Below, piece after piece: positions 33,350 to 42,726 of a stretch of DNA of 64,000 nt. The stretch is from a bacterium (GTDB taxonomy: Bacteria > Myxococcota_A > Polyangia > Nannocystales > Nannocystaceae): contig JANSYI010000003.1 in the NCBI GenBank assembly GCA_024742475.1, positions 1 to 64,000 on the forward strand. The letters are read 5' to 3'. Position numbers and translations under genes: made by a program. The notes under the pieces are model-generated. The model saw only the letters and a list, made by a program, of their open reading frames with translations, was not told the origin of the DNA and did no database searches. Numbering within the stretch: the first letter of the stretch is position 1; every line of letters starts with the position of its first letter.

Positions 33350-34345
33350 ATGCTCTCCTTCTCCGCCGGACTCGCGCTCTCGTGCCTCTTGGGCCTCGGG
33401 CCGGCCGGCCAAGCGACGCCGCCCCGCTTCTCGGTGGCCGTCATGCCGCTCTCTGCCGCGTCAACCGACCGCGCCGACCTCTCTCCCACGCAGGTCCGCG
33501 AGGTCTCCCGCGCCATCGCGGCCTCGCTCGAGCACGAGCGCATCCGCGTGACCGAGCTCGAGGTCGGCGATGCCGCGAGCCGCTGCGAGGACGCACTGTG
33601 TCGCTCCCGCACACTGTCCGCGCGCGGTGTGACCCATGCGCTCAGCGTGGAGATCACCGGTGGAGACCGCATGTACGAGGTCGACGTCACCCTCCGTGAC
33701 GTCGCCACGGGGAGCGAGGTCGCGACGTCGGGAGACACGTGCTCGGTCTGCGGGTGGTCCGACCTTCGCGAGCTCGTGGCCGCGGAAGCGGAGCCCATGC
33801 GCACCTGGCTCGTGCAAACAGCCACCCTCCCGGCGAGCTTGGACGTGGAAGTCTCGCCGTCCAACGCGAGGATTCGCGTCGACGGAGAGCTCGTCGGCCG
33901 CGGCACGCTCCGCGCCAAGCTCCCTCCTGGACCCCACGAGGTCGTGATCGAGGCGCCCGGGCACCGTCCGCACGCCGAGACGATCAACCTCATGCCCGGG
34001 CACGCACGCGACCTCGACGTCGACCTCTCCGCCGCCAAGAGGCCATGGCTGCGGCCGCTGTCGATCGGCGCGATCGTGGCGGGTGTGACGGCGACGTCCG
34101 CCGGGGCCGCGCTGGTCGCGATCCACGGGCGAGAGCACCGAAGCCGGTGCAGCGGGCCGCCAGAGGTCGACGCCGACGGAGACTGCCGCTACGTGCACCG
34201 CACGCTCGCGCCGGGGCTGGTCAGCCTGCTGGGCGGGCTCGGGCTGTCGGCCACCGGGGTGACGCTCTTGGTCATCGGCCGCGGTGAGGCTGAGCTGGGG
34301 GTCGCGGCGTCCCACCGCGAGGTCATGATCAGCGGCCGCTTCTAG
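33350..34345 (+). CDS. PEGA-domain envelope protein
   Basis: ATG 33350 gives 331 residues with a signal-like start (MLSFSAGLALSCLLGLGPAG). Residues ~30-140 are an alpha/beta domain with CEDALCRSRTLSARGVTHAL; the PEGA domain follows (VSPSNARIRVDGELVGRGTL, RAKLPPGPHEVVIEAPGHRP). After it come two membrane-like segments (IGAIVAGVTATSAGAALVAI; VSLLGGLGLSATGVTLLVIG). PEGA domains are surface beta-sandwich repeats often found with kinases in Myxococcota. Divergent from the kinase at 31394-33223, sharing its regulatory gap. Confidence 0.8.
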   Translation: MLSFSAGLALSCLLGLGPAGQATPPRFSVAVMPLSAASTDRADLSPTQVREVSRAIAASLEHERIRVTELEVGDAASRCEDALCRSRTLSARGVTHALSVEITGGDRMYEVDVTLRDVATGSEVATSGDTCSVCGWSDLRELVAAEAEPMRTWLVQTATLPASLDVEVSPSNARIRVDGELVGRGTLRAKLPPGPHEVVIEAPGHRPHAETINLMPGHARDLDVDLSAAKRPWLRPLSIGAIVAGVTATSAGAALVAIHGREHRSRCSGPPEVDADGDCRYVHRTLAPGLVSLLGGLGLSATGVTLLVIGRGEAELGVAASHREVMISGRF

Positions 34346-34442
34346 CCCAGCCGCCAGCGTGCGATCGCGAACCAGGTGAGCGCCAGCGCCCGATCTCGTG
34401 GTCGCAGCGATGTGCGCGGCTTGAGATCATTGAGTTTTTCTC

Positions 34443-34458
34443 TGGCGCGTGTCCTGCT
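34443..34458 (+). promoter_or_regulatory. sigma-54-type promoter of YqjE-TamB operon
   Basis: TGGCGCGTGTCCTGCT has GG-N10-GC and two mismatches (G for A at position 5, C for T in CTGC). The GC ends 16 bases before ATG 34474 and 10 before ATG 34468, so the second ATG is the better start if this promoter is used. Confidence 0.55.
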
Positions 34459-34473
34459 GTATGTCCGATGCCG

Positions 34474-34938
34474 ATGCACGCCGCCACGACCCCACGAGCG
34501 CGGGCCCGACGCCGCCCGCCGAGCCTCGGCGAGCTGCTCTCGAAGACGATCCGTGACGCCAACGCGTTGATGGTCGCCGAGATCGACCTCGCCAAGGCGG
34601 AGCTGCGGGAGTCGAAGGCGCAGCTCCAGCGCGCCGCGGTCCTGCTCGCGATCGTCAGCGTCGTCTCGCTCGCGGGGCTCATCGTGCTGCTGCTCGGGCT
34701 CGCGCTCGCGCTGTCGCTGTTCATTCCGGTTTGGGCTGCGCACCTGTGCGTCGCCCTGGCGGCGCTCACGACCGGCGGCGTCTTGGCCAAGCGCGCGCTC
34801 ACGCGCCTGCAGGGGGTCGACCCCGCGCCGCAGCTGGCGATCGAAAACACGAAGGAAGACGTCGAATGCATCAAGGAAACGCTCACTCAACGATCGCTCG
34901 CCTCGAGCAGGACGTCGAACGCCACCGCGCTCAGCTGA
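34474..34938 (+). CDS. YqjE/phage-holin-3_6-like (DUF1469) membrane protein
   Basis: ATG 34474 gives 154 residues (34468 adds two). Arg-rich N-terminus, then a helix (LGELLSKTIRDANALMVAEI, DLAKAELRESKAQLQRAA) typical of DUF1469, followed by two membrane helices (AVLLAIVSVVSLAGLIVLLL and FIPVWAAHLCVALAALT). The family (YqjE) is paired with YqjD/DUF3618 proteins in osmotic-stress operons of proteobacteria, exactly as here. It is first in a coupled run of five genes that ends with TamB. Confidence 0.85.
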   Translation: MHAATTPRARARRRPPSLGELLSKTIRDANALMVAEIDLAKAELRESKAQLQRAAVLLAIVSVVSLAGLIVLLLGLALALSLFIPVWAAHLCVALAALTTGGVLAKRALTRLQGVDPAPQLAIENTKEDVECIKETLTQRSLASSRTSNATALS

Positions 34939-35129
34939 GCGAGGATCTCGTCCGCCTCAAGGACAGGGTCAACGACGCGCGCCGGGGTGGGGCGGCTCGG
35001 CTGCGGACCGCGGCGTGGGCGATGCTCGCCGTGGGCGCAGCGGTGGCGGGGTGCTACGTCGCATACCGGGCCTTGCGAAAGCCAAAGCCTCGGCCTCTGC
35101 TCGCGCTGCTTCCCGGTCGGAGGCGCTGA
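34866..35129 (+). CDS. DUF3618-like small membrane protein (YqjD-type partner)
   Basis: ATG 34866 gives 87 residues. It starts in a different frame inside the end of the YqjE-like gene, overlapping it by 73 bases. A long heptad-like helix (STIARLEQDVERHRAQLSED, LVRLKDRVNDARRG) leads to a membrane helix (TAAWAMLAVGAAVAGCYVAY) and a basic tail, matching the DUF3618/YqjD plan of coiled coil plus C-terminal anchor. Its stop TGA shares bases with the next ATG (TGATG). Confidence 0.75.
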   Translation: MHQGNAHSTIARLEQDVERHRAQLSEDLVRLKDRVNDARRGGAARLRTAAWAMLAVGAAVAGCYVAYRALRKPKPRPLLALLPGRRR

Positions 35130-35995
35130 TGCTCGCCGACGCATGGTGGGTCGCCAAGTCGGCGGTCAAGGGCTTCTCGAGCGACGAGGCGCTCACGCGC
35201 GCCGCTGCGCTGGCGTTCTACACGGCCCTTTCGTTCGCGCCCCTCATCACGCTCTTCGTGTGGGGTGCGTCGACGGTTGGCGCGGGCGCACAGCAGCAGC
35301 TGCTCGATCAGCTCGGCGCGCTGATGGGGCCCGAGGCCGAGCGCGCCGCCGAGGCCGTGCTGCAGAACGCCGAGGCCGACCCGTCGCTCGGGTCACTGTC
35401 GGCCTGGGGCAGCCTCCTCGTGCTGCTCTTCTCGGCCACCGGGGTCTTCGCGCAGCTCAAGAAGACGCTCAATCGAGTGTGGAACATCGAGCCCAGCGAG
35501 ACCCGCGGCGTACGCGAGTTCTTGCGGACGCGGCTGGTGTCCGCCGGGATGCTGGCGGCGCTCGGCTTCCTCGCGCTGGCCTCGCTCGTCCTGTCCACGG
35601 TGGTGAACTACGTCTTCGGCTCGCTGGGCGCCGTGGTGGCGCTGGGGAGCTACGCAGGCTCGGTCGTCTTGTTTTCTCTCGCCTTCGCCGCAGTGTATCG
35701 CTGGGTGCCCGACCAGAGCATTGCCGGCCGCGACGCGCTTCGCGGGGGCTTCATGACCGCGCTCCTCTTCGCCGTGGGCAAGGAGGCCATCGGCCTGTAC
35801 CTGGGCCGCGGCAGCATCGGCAACGCGTACGGGGCCGCCGGGTCGCTGGTGGTGCTGCTCGTGTGGGTCTACTACTCGGGCATCGTCGTGCTCTTTGGCG
35901 CCGAACTCACCCAGGCGTACGCGAACCGCCTCGGCAAGGGGCTGGGGACGTCTCGAGCCGACTCGCAGGGACGCGCCGAGGTCGCGGCCGTGTGA
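35129..35995 (+). CDS. YihY/BrkB-family inner-membrane protein
   Basis: ATG 35129 gives 288 residues. DEALTRAAALAFYTALSFAP is the family signature helix, followed by six predicted membrane helices (LVLLFSATGVFAQLKK; LAALGFLALASLVLS; GAVVALGSYAGSVVLFSLAF; LVVLLVWVYYSGIVVLFGAE). Long loops hold the ILNRVWNIEP-like element (LNRVWNIEPSE). The function of YihY is unsettled (once called RNase BN). It lies between the YqjE/DUF3618 pair and the Omp85/TamB pair, whose start overlaps its stop by GTGA. Confidence 0.88.
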   Translation: MLADAWWVAKSAVKGFSSDEALTRAAALAFYTALSFAPLITLFVWGASTVGAGAQQQLLDQLGALMGPEAERAAEAVLQNAEADPSLGSLSAWGSLLVLLFSATGVFAQLKKTLNRVWNIEPSETRGVREFLRTRLVSAGMLAALGFLALASLVLSTVVNYVFGSLGAVVALGSYAGSVVLFSLAFAAVYRWVPDQSIAGRDALRGGFMTALLFAVGKEAIGLYLGRGSIGNAYGAAGSLVVLLVWVYYSGIVVLFGAELTQAYANRLGKGLGTSRADSQGRAEVAAV

Positions 35996-37935
35996 CTGCC
36001 GTGCTGCGACTCGCGCTGGCGTTCGTGCTCCTGCTCGTGGGTGTGGGCGCAGCCGGCTGCAAGAAGGGCCGGGCCGAGACGGCGCCGCCGGGCCCCATCG
36101 TCCGTGACGTGGAGGTCGAGGGCAACGACGCGCTGCAGGACGAGGCGATCGTCGAATACCTCAACCTGCAGCCGACACCGGTGATCTCGTTCGGAGAGAA
36201 GTCGTACTACCTGCCGGGGCTCGAGCAGATCGACAGCGACCGCATCGAGGACGTCTACGACGCAGAGGGGTTCTTCGAGGCGAAGGTGACCGACGCGCAG
36301 GTCTCGGTGCGTCGCCAAGACAAGGACGTTCGTCGACAGCGCGCGCGGGTGCGCTTCACCGTCGAGGAGGGCGAGCCCACGACGGTGCGAGAGCTTCACT
36401 TCGAGTGGGTGGGCGAGACGGTGCCGGTCGCGGAGCGCCCCGGCTTCGAGCGGGCGTGCGGCCTGCTGCCGCCGGCGCGGTTCGGGGTCGCGCCGCTCAA
36501 CAAGGGACATGAGCGCATCGTGGCCGCGCTGGAGGACGCCGGCTACGCGTACGTGGCGGTGGAAGAGAAGGCCCGCATCGACGCCCAGCTTCGCCTGGCT
36601 GACGTCGACTTTCGCATCGATCCGGGCCGGAAGAAGACGATCACGCAGATCCGCATCGAAGGCCTCGACCGCGTCCCCGAACACTTGGTGCGACGAGAAA
36701 TCGACTTCGTGATCGGCAAGCAGTTCAAGCGCCGCCGCGTCGAGGAGGTCGAGTCTGCGGCGTACGGCCTGGGCGTGTTCTCCACGGTCACCGTGGCCCG
36801 CGGGCCCGAGACCGACGACGACGAGATGACGCTCATCGTCCGCGTGCAGGAGTCGAAGATGCAGCGGGTCAAGTTCGGCGTCGGTCTTCAGATCGATCCG
36901 GTGCGCTGGCAGCAGCACGGCACGGCCCAGTACGAGCACCGAAACCTCTTCGGCAAACTCTACGGGTTCAAGGCTCGGCTTCAGGCCGGCTATGCCGAAC
37001 TGCCCGCGCTGTACGACCCCCGCCAGCACGGCCCCATCGCCAAGCTCGACCTCGAGCTCAACAAGAAGGGCCTGCTGGAGAAGCGGCTGGTGTGGACCGA
37101 GGCGCCCGGCGTGGAGCTGGGCATTTGGGAGGGCTACCAGTTCTACTCCCTGACCAACCGCCTGGGCGTCTCGCGCTTCTTCACCCGCTTCTTCGAGCTC
37201 AGCCTCAGCTACAACAACCGCTATACCGACATCTTCGACATCCAGCCCGACCTCGACCGCAACCGTACGGTGCTCGGGCTCGACTTTCGCGACCCCTACT
37301 TTCTCGCGTTCCTTCAGGCCAAGCCCACCGTCTACCTCACCGACTCGATCCTCGACCCCAAGAACGGGGTGCAGCTCTCGGTCACGTACGACCTGGCCAA
37401 CCGCTACTTCGGCGGACAGTTCAACTACCATCGCTTCGAGCCCGAGCTGCGCGGCTACTACCGTCCGCACGACCGGGTTCAGCTCGCTGCGCGCGCCCGG
37501 GCCGGCATGCACTTGCCCTACGGTGAGGCGCCGTTCGTTCCCATCGACCAAAAGTTCTACCTCGGCGGCTCCAACGACGTGCGCGGGTGGCCGCTGCGTC
37601 GGCTGTCCCCACGGGTGAGCCTGTGTCCGGACGACCCGGGCAGCTGTCGCGGCACTCCGGTCGGCGGGCAGACCATGCTCAACGGCAACCTCGAGGTCCG
37701 GGTGCGACTCGTCGGGGAGCTATGGATGGCTGCGTTCGCGGACGCCGGAGACGTGCGCGCGGGCGTGCTGCAGTTCGCCCCGCGCGACCTCCTGTACACG
37801 ACCGGGGGAGGGTTCCGCTTCGCGTCGAAGGTCGGCACCTTTCGACTCGACGTCGGCGGCCAACTCAACGACGACCCCAGGTTCCCCGAACCCCGCCCGT
37901 GGGCGCTGCACTTCGGCATCGGGGAGGCATTTTGA
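35992..37935 (+). CDS. Omp85-family outer-membrane protein, TamA-like, with lipobox
   Basis: GTG 35992 gives 647 residues. N-terminal signal ends VGAAGC (Cys23), a lipobox rarely seen in BamA/TamA. POTRA repeats cover ~40-300 (IVRDVEVEGNDALQDEAIVE; TVRELHFEWVGETV; KTITQIRIEGLDRVPEHLV). The C-terminal beta-barrel has many Gly/aromatic strands, including the DVRGWPLRRLSPR loop, and ends in HFGIGEAF with terminal Phe, the barrel-assembly signal. Its stop overlaps the TTG of TamB, so the two form a TamA-TamB-like translocation/assembly pair. Confidence 0.88.
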   Translation: MTAVLRLALAFVLLLVGVGAAGCKKGRAETAPPGPIVRDVEVEGNDALQDEAIVEYLNLQPTPVISFGEKSYYLPGLEQIDSDRIEDVYDAEGFFEAKVTDAQVSVRRQDKDVRRQRARVRFTVEEGEPTTVRELHFEWVGETVPVAERPGFERACGLLPPARFGVAPLNKGHERIVAALEDAGYAYVAVEEKARIDAQLRLADVDFRIDPGRKKTITQIRIEGLDRVPEHLVRREIDFVIGKQFKRRRVEEVESAAYGLGVFSTVTVARGPETDDDEMTLIVRVQESKMQRVKFGVGLQIDPVRWQQHGTAQYEHRNLFGKLYGFKARLQAGYAELPALYDPRQHGPIAKLDLELNKKGLLEKRLVWTEAPGVELGIWEGYQFYSLTNRLGVSRFFTRFFELSLSYNNRYTDIFDIQPDLDRNRTVLGLDFRDPYFLAFLQAKPTVYLTDSILDPKNGVQLSVTYDLANRYFGGQFNYHRFEPELRGYYRPHDRVQLAARARAGMHLPYGEAPFVPIDQKFYLGGSNDVRGWPLRRLSPRVSLCPDDPGSCRGTPVGGQTMLNGNLEVRVRLVGELWMAAFADAGDVRAGVLQFAPRDLLYTTGGGFRFASKVGTFRLDVGGQLNDDPRFPEPRPWALHFGIGEAF

Positions 37936-40900
37936 GCGACGCGCAACAGTGGCGGTCCCGGATTCGGAGGGCCTTGCGGTGGCCCCTGCGCTTCGTGGGA
38001 TTTCTGCTCGCCCTGGTGGCGCTCGTGCTCCTGACGCTCGCGCTCGCCTTCTACACCGAGGTGGGGACTCGCCTCGCGCTCACCCAAGGCGCGTCGATCT
38101 ACGGCGGCATGATCCCGGGGGACGTGTCGGTGCGCGAGGTCGAGGGGACGCTCGCCGGCGGCGTGACGCTGCGCGGCGTTCGGCTCGAAGATCGGCGGGA
38201 GCGTCCGCTGATCACCGCCGGCCGCGTCTCTCTGCGCGCCAACCCCTTCGACCTGGCAGCGCTGCAGGTGCGGCCAGGCACGATCCGCATCGACGACCTC
38301 GACGTGCACGTCATCGACGCGACCGTCGGCGGCTTCGCCGATCTCGGACCGCAGGGGAGCGAGCCCACCCCGCCCAAGCCAGGCCCGATCGGCCCCGACC
38401 TGCCGGTCTCGATCGTCGGCGAGGTCGAGGTCTCGCGCGCCCGCATCTTCGAGGTGACGCCCGGCTTCGAGCCGGTGCCGTGGATCGAAGTGCCGGCCTT
38501 CGCCGTGAGCGTCGACGCGGAAGGCACGCGCGCCGACGCGACCGCGCAAGGGCGGGCGAGCATGCCCGCGCAGAACCTCGAGGTCTTCCACGTGTCCCTC
38601 GATGCCGGGTGGGCATCGCCGGTGGCATCGGTGGACGCGCTGCTGGTTCAATCCAACGCCGCCACCGTGGAGGGACACGACGTGTCGGTCGACTTCGAGC
38701 GTGAGGCCTTTGCGCTCGAGCAGTTGCAGCTCCGCGGCGACGCACGCTGGCTCTCGGAGCGCGCCGGGATGACGCTGCTGCACGACGTCGACGTCACGCT
38801 CGCCGGCTCGGGGGCGACGGACGCGTTTTCCGCCGACGTTTGGGCCAACGCCCCCTCGCTGGCCAGCGTGGGCCTCGCCGTCGAAGGGGCGGTCACGTCG
38901 ACGTTCGACCTCGACGCGCTGCTCGACCTCGCGCTCGACCCCTCGGCCGCGCTCGCGGATCTTCCCCGTGGCCCGATCACGCTCCTTGCAAACGCGCACT
39001 TGCGCGGTGACCTCCAGCACGACGCCCGCGCCCGCCTGGACGCTCGTTGCGACGGCTGCCTGAACGACGCGCAGCCGCTCGAGATACACGCGGACGCCTC
39101 GGGAGGCCTCGAGTCGGACTGGGCGTCGGTCGACGCCTCGGTCGAAGGTAGCGGCGTCGTCGTCGAGGCCGGGGCGATTGCGACGGCGTGGGACTGGGTC
39201 GTCGCGCGGGCGAGCGTCGACATCGACGACCTGCGCGCGCTGCAACCGGTGCTCTCCGTGGTCGCGCCTGGGCTCGATCTCGCCGGCACGGTCGATGTCG
39301 ACGCGCTGTGCGGCCTCGAGATGCAGGACCTGCGTGGGGGCTGCTGGACGCGCGCCGAGGTCACCAAGGGCAGGCCGGTCGACGCTGCCCTGGTCGAAGC
39401 GGTGGCGTGGACGCCCGGGTCGAAGCGCCTCAGCGTCGTGGTCGGCGCGCTGAGCCTCGACGCGCGCGACGCCCAGATCCGCCAGCGGAGCCCCGCCACG
39501 CGGGTGTGGATCTCGCCGCGCCGTGTCGCGGTCGACGACCTGTCGCTGACCGTGCGCAACGCCAGCGGGTCGGGCACGGTCTCCGTGCGGGGCCGCCTGG
39601 GGCTCGAGGGCAACCGGGCGATCGCCGCGACGGTTCGGCTCAGCGACCTCTCCTTGTCCGCGATCGATGCGTTCGTGCCGTCGTTCCGCGGCAGAGGTGT
39701 ACTCGACGCTCGCCTGGACGCCGACGGCTCGCTGTCGAGCCCCGCGGTGTCGGCCGACGTCCGGGGCGAGGGCTTGGGGGCGCTCGGGCTCGATCTCGGG
39801 GCCCTCGATCTCCGCGCGCGCTACCGGGACGCGCGGGCGAGCGCGGAGGTCCACCTGGTCGGGCGTGACGTCGGCGATTTGCGGGTCGAGGCACGCGTCC
39901 CGCTCACGGTCGACGTCGACGGAGGGCGGTTCGAGCTGCCCGCCTCGAGCTCCGCGTCGCTCGACGCCAGCATCGCGGGGGCACCGCTGTCCACCCTGTC
40001 CCGCTTCGTCCCCACGCTTCAGACGCTGACGGGGCAGCTCGATGCCACGCTCTCGGTGGGCGGACGGCTACGCAGCCCGGACGTGCGAGCGACGGTCTCG
40101 GTCGAAGGCGCCTCGCTGCAGGGGCATGTGTTGCCCGACGTCGCGCTCGTCGCGTCCTACGCCGAGTCGTCGGCGGGCGGGCTGGCGACGCTCGACCTCG
40201 ACGCCGAGCACCCCTCCGCGTTCGACCTCCTCAGCGTCGATGCGGCCGTACCCCTCGACCTGAACCTCGCGCGCCCCCGCGCGCGCTGGCGGCAGGGCCG
40301 TGAGCACACTGTGAGGATCGTGCTCGAGGGAGGGCAGGTTGGCACCATCGGGGAGTGGCGTCCGGAGATCGAGGCGCAGGGGGAGGTCGACGTGAACCTG
40401 TCGGTGCGGGGCACGGCCGTATCGCCGCGCATCGACGCCACGCTGCACACAAAAGACGTGACCTACACCCAGCGACCCGTCGGCGACGTGGCCCTGTCGG
40501 CGCGGTATGCCGACGACGAAGCGTCGCTGCGACTGCACGCCTCGGGGCCCGAGGTCAGCGGGCTGGGCCTGGTGGCGAGCGTGCCCGTGACGCTCGACCC
40601 CGTCGGCGGCGCGGCGACGTGGCACGCCGACCGAGCGCACCGCGTGCGGCTCTCGATCAGCGAGCTGCTCCTCGGAGAAGCCGTCCGTTGGCTGCCACCG
40701 CCCGAAGACGCTCCGCAAGACCCGCTCGACGTCCATGGTCGTCTCAGTGCCTACGTCGCCCTCGACGGCACCGCGCGCGATCCTCGGGCGTCGGCAGACG
40801 TCACGGTGGAGCGCGCGAGCTACGGTGGACGGCCGGTGGGGCAGGTCGAACTCGCGGCGTCCTACGCCGACACGCGGGCGCGCGTCGAGCTCGACTGGGA

Positions 40901-42659
40901 GAAGACGCCCCGGCACACCGCGCACGCCAGCGTGGAGGTGCCCGTCGCGGTCGACCTCGAGCGGGGCGAGTTCGGCTGGACGCGAGAGGGGGAACACCAC
41001 GTGCGCGTCGCCGTCCCCCTGCTCGACCGCGTGCTGCTCGACCCGTTCGTCGACACGGGAGACCTCAACGCGGCCGCGGCGGTTCACGTCGTGCTCGATG
41101 GCACCCCCGACGCGTTCGATGGGGGGGCGTCCGTCGTGGGCTCGTTGCGGGCGCATGGGCAACACCACCGCCTGCGCGCCGACGTCGACGTCACCCAAGA
41201 CGCGCAGTCGCTCACGCTCGACCTGGGCCTTGGCGACGCCACGTCGAGCTGGGCGCACGTCGAGGGCACCCTCGCGGCCCGCGTGCCCGAGCTGCTCGAC
41301 GGCGGCGACTGGAAGACGACCGCGTTCGAAGTCGACGCCGACGTGCGCGACGTGGACCTCGCGCAGATCAGCGGGCTGATGCCGGTCGTCGTGCAGGATC
41401 TCCGGGGCCGCCTCACCGTGCACGCACGCATGGACGGGACGCTCGGCGATCCTCGCGTCGATGGCCGCGTCGCGCTGCGGGGCGGAGAGGCGACGGTGGT
41501 GCCCTTGCGGCAGCGCCTGCGGGGCATCGAGCTGGCCGCCTCGCTCGACAACGAGCGGGTCGAGGTCACTCGCCTGAAGCTGACCAGTGGCGGTGGCTCT
41601 CTGAGCGGCCGTGGCGCGGTCGACATCGCCAAGGGCGCGGGGCTTGCCGGGCGCATCGACCTCGACATCGACCGCATGCCCATCCGGCGTCCCGGGCTGC
41701 CGCGGCTGGACTTCTCTGGCGAGATCGCGACCTTGATCGACGTGGGGCTCGAAGAGGCGAGCGTCGAGGTCGACATCGCCTCGGGCCGGGTCGACGTGGC
41801 GACCTCGCGGATCAAGGCGCCCAAGAGCGTGCCGACCAACGACAACGTCGGCTTCGTCGACTTCGATGAGCCACCTCCCCGGGATGTGACCTACATTCCG
41901 CCGAAAGACGACCCGGCCAAGCGAACCACCGAGATCAAAGTCGTACTCGTCGACCCCTTGAAGATCATCGGGCCCTCGGTCGACATGGAGTGGGGCGGGA
42001 GCATTCAGGCCAACACCAGCGACGAGGGGGCGACGGCCGATGGCGCGCTGCGGGCAGAGGGCGGTGGGTTCGAGCTGCTCGGCAACGAGTTCGGCATCGA
42101 GCGCGGGATCGTGACCCTGCCCGACGACGGGTCGAACGTCCCGTTCATCGATTTGGTCGCCAAGACCAGCGTCGAGGACGTCGGCATCACGGCGTCGATT
42201 CGCGGCCCCGTCGTACGACCGACGCTCGACCTGCGGTCGAGCCCGTCGATGTCCGAGTCCGACATCTTCACCGTGCTGGTCACCGGGAGCACCGACACGC
42301 AAAGCGCCGACTCCGAACAGGTCGAGGCCAAGGCCGCGGGCGTCCTGGCTGCAGTGTCCAACCCCGCGCTGCAGCGGCAGCTCAACGACAAGCTCAAGGT
42401 CGACAAGGTCGGTGTCGGCTTCGGAGACACGACCGATCAGCCGATCCTCACCGTCGGCAAACACGTCAGCAAGGACGTCTACGCCGAGACCGAGTATCAC
42501 CACAACGCGCCGCAAAACGAGAACCGCGCGGAGCTTCGCGTCGAGTACGACTTCGCGCCGCGATGGAGCCTGGAGACGTTCTTCGGTGACGCAGCCGCGG
42601 GCGGCGTGGACGTGTTTTGGGGCCGAGCCTTCGACACCGAGCGCAATCTGCGTGAGTGA
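37932..42659 (+). CDS. TamB-like autotransporter assembly/AsmA-type protein (DUF490)
   Basis: TTG 37932 overlaps the Omp85 stop and gives 1575 residues; no ATG or GTG closer fits as well. An N-terminal anchor helix (FVGFLLALVALVLLTLALAF) is followed by more than 1300 residues of beta-helix repeats with (V/I)-D-(x)-(L/V) strands. The C-terminal ~320 residues match the TamB/DUF490 domain (DIFTVLVTGSTDTQSADSEQ then PALQRQLNDKLKVDKVGVGF and YDFAPRWSLETFFGDAAAGG). TamB spans the periplasm and moves phospholipids and outer-membrane proteins. Paired with the TamA-like gene. Confidence 0.92.
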   Translation: MSDAQQWRSRIRRALRWPLRFVGFLLALVALVLLTLALAFYTEVGTRLALTQGASIYGGMIPGDVSVREVEGTLAGGVTLRGVRLEDRRERPLITAGRVSLRANPFDLAALQVRPGTIRIDDLDVHVIDATVGGFADLGPQGSEPTPPKPGPIGPDLPVSIVGEVEVSRARIFEVTPGFEPVPWIEVPAFAVSVDAEGTRADATAQGRASMPAQNLEVFHVSLDAGWASPVASVDALLVQSNAATVEGHDVSVDFEREAFALEQLQLRGDARWLSERAGMTLLHDVDVTLAGSGATDAFSADVWANAPSLASVGLAVEGAVTSTFDLDALLDLALDPSAALADLPRGPITLLANAHLRGDLQHDARARLDARCDGCLNDAQPLEIHADASGGLESDWASVDASVEGSGVVVEAGAIATAWDWVVARASVDIDDLRALQPVLSVVAPGLDLAGTVDVDALCGLEMQDLRGGCWTRAEVTKGRPVDAALVEAVAWTPGSKRLSVVVGALSLDARDAQIRQRSPATRVWISPRRVAVDDLSLTVRNASGSGTVSVRGRLGLEGNRAIAATVRLSDLSLSAIDAFVPSFRGRGVLDARLDADGSLSSPAVSADVRGEGLGALGLDLGALDLRARYRDARASAEVHLVGRDVGDLRVEARVPLTVDVDGGRFELPASSSASLDASIAGAPLSTLSRFVPTLQTLTGQLDATLSVGGRLRSPDVRATVSVEGASLQGHVLPDVALVASYAESSAGGLATLDLDAEHPSAFDLLSVDAAVPLDLNLARPRARWRQGREHTVRIVLEGGQVGTIGEWRPEIEAQGEVDVNLSVRGTAVSPRIDATLHTKDVTYTQRPVGDVALSARYADDEASLRLHASGPEVSGLGLVASVPVTLDPVGGAATWHADRAHRVRLSISELLLGEAVRWLPPPEDAPQDPLDVHGRLSAYVALDGTARDPRASADVTVERASYGGRPVGQVELAASYADTRARVELDWEKTPRHTAHASVEVPVAVDLERGEFGWTREGEHHVRVAVPLLDRVLLDPFVDTGDLNAAAAVHVVLDGTPDAFDGGASVVGSLRAHGQHHRLRADVDVTQDAQSLTLDLGLGDATSSWAHVEGTLAARVPELLDGGDWKTTAFEVDADVRDVDLAQISGLMPVVVQDLRGRLTVHARMDGTLGDPRVDGRVALRGGEATVVPLRQRLRGIELAASLDNERVEVTRLKLTSGGGSLSGRGAVDIAKGAGLAGRIDLDIDRMPIRRPGLPRLDFSGEIATLIDVGLEEASVEVDIASGRVDVATSRIKAPKSVPTNDNVGFVDFDEPPPRDVTYIPPKDDPAKRTTEIKVVLVDPLKIIGPSVDMEWGGSIQANTSDEGATADGALRAEGGGFELLGNEFGIERGIVTLPDDGSNVPFIDLVAKTSVEDVGITASIRGPVVRPTLDLRSSPSMSESDIFTVLVTGSTDTQSADSEQVEAKAAGVLAAVSNPALQRQLNDKLKVDKVGVGFGDTTDQPILTVGKHVSKDVYAETEYHHNAPQNENRAELRVEYDFAPRWSLETFFGDAAAGGVDVFWGRAFDTERNLRE

Positions 42660-42726
42660 GCCCGCGACAGCCGGTCGCACCGGCCGGGGGGTCGTCGGTT
42701 TGGTCGAATGCGGGCTTCGGCTGACT

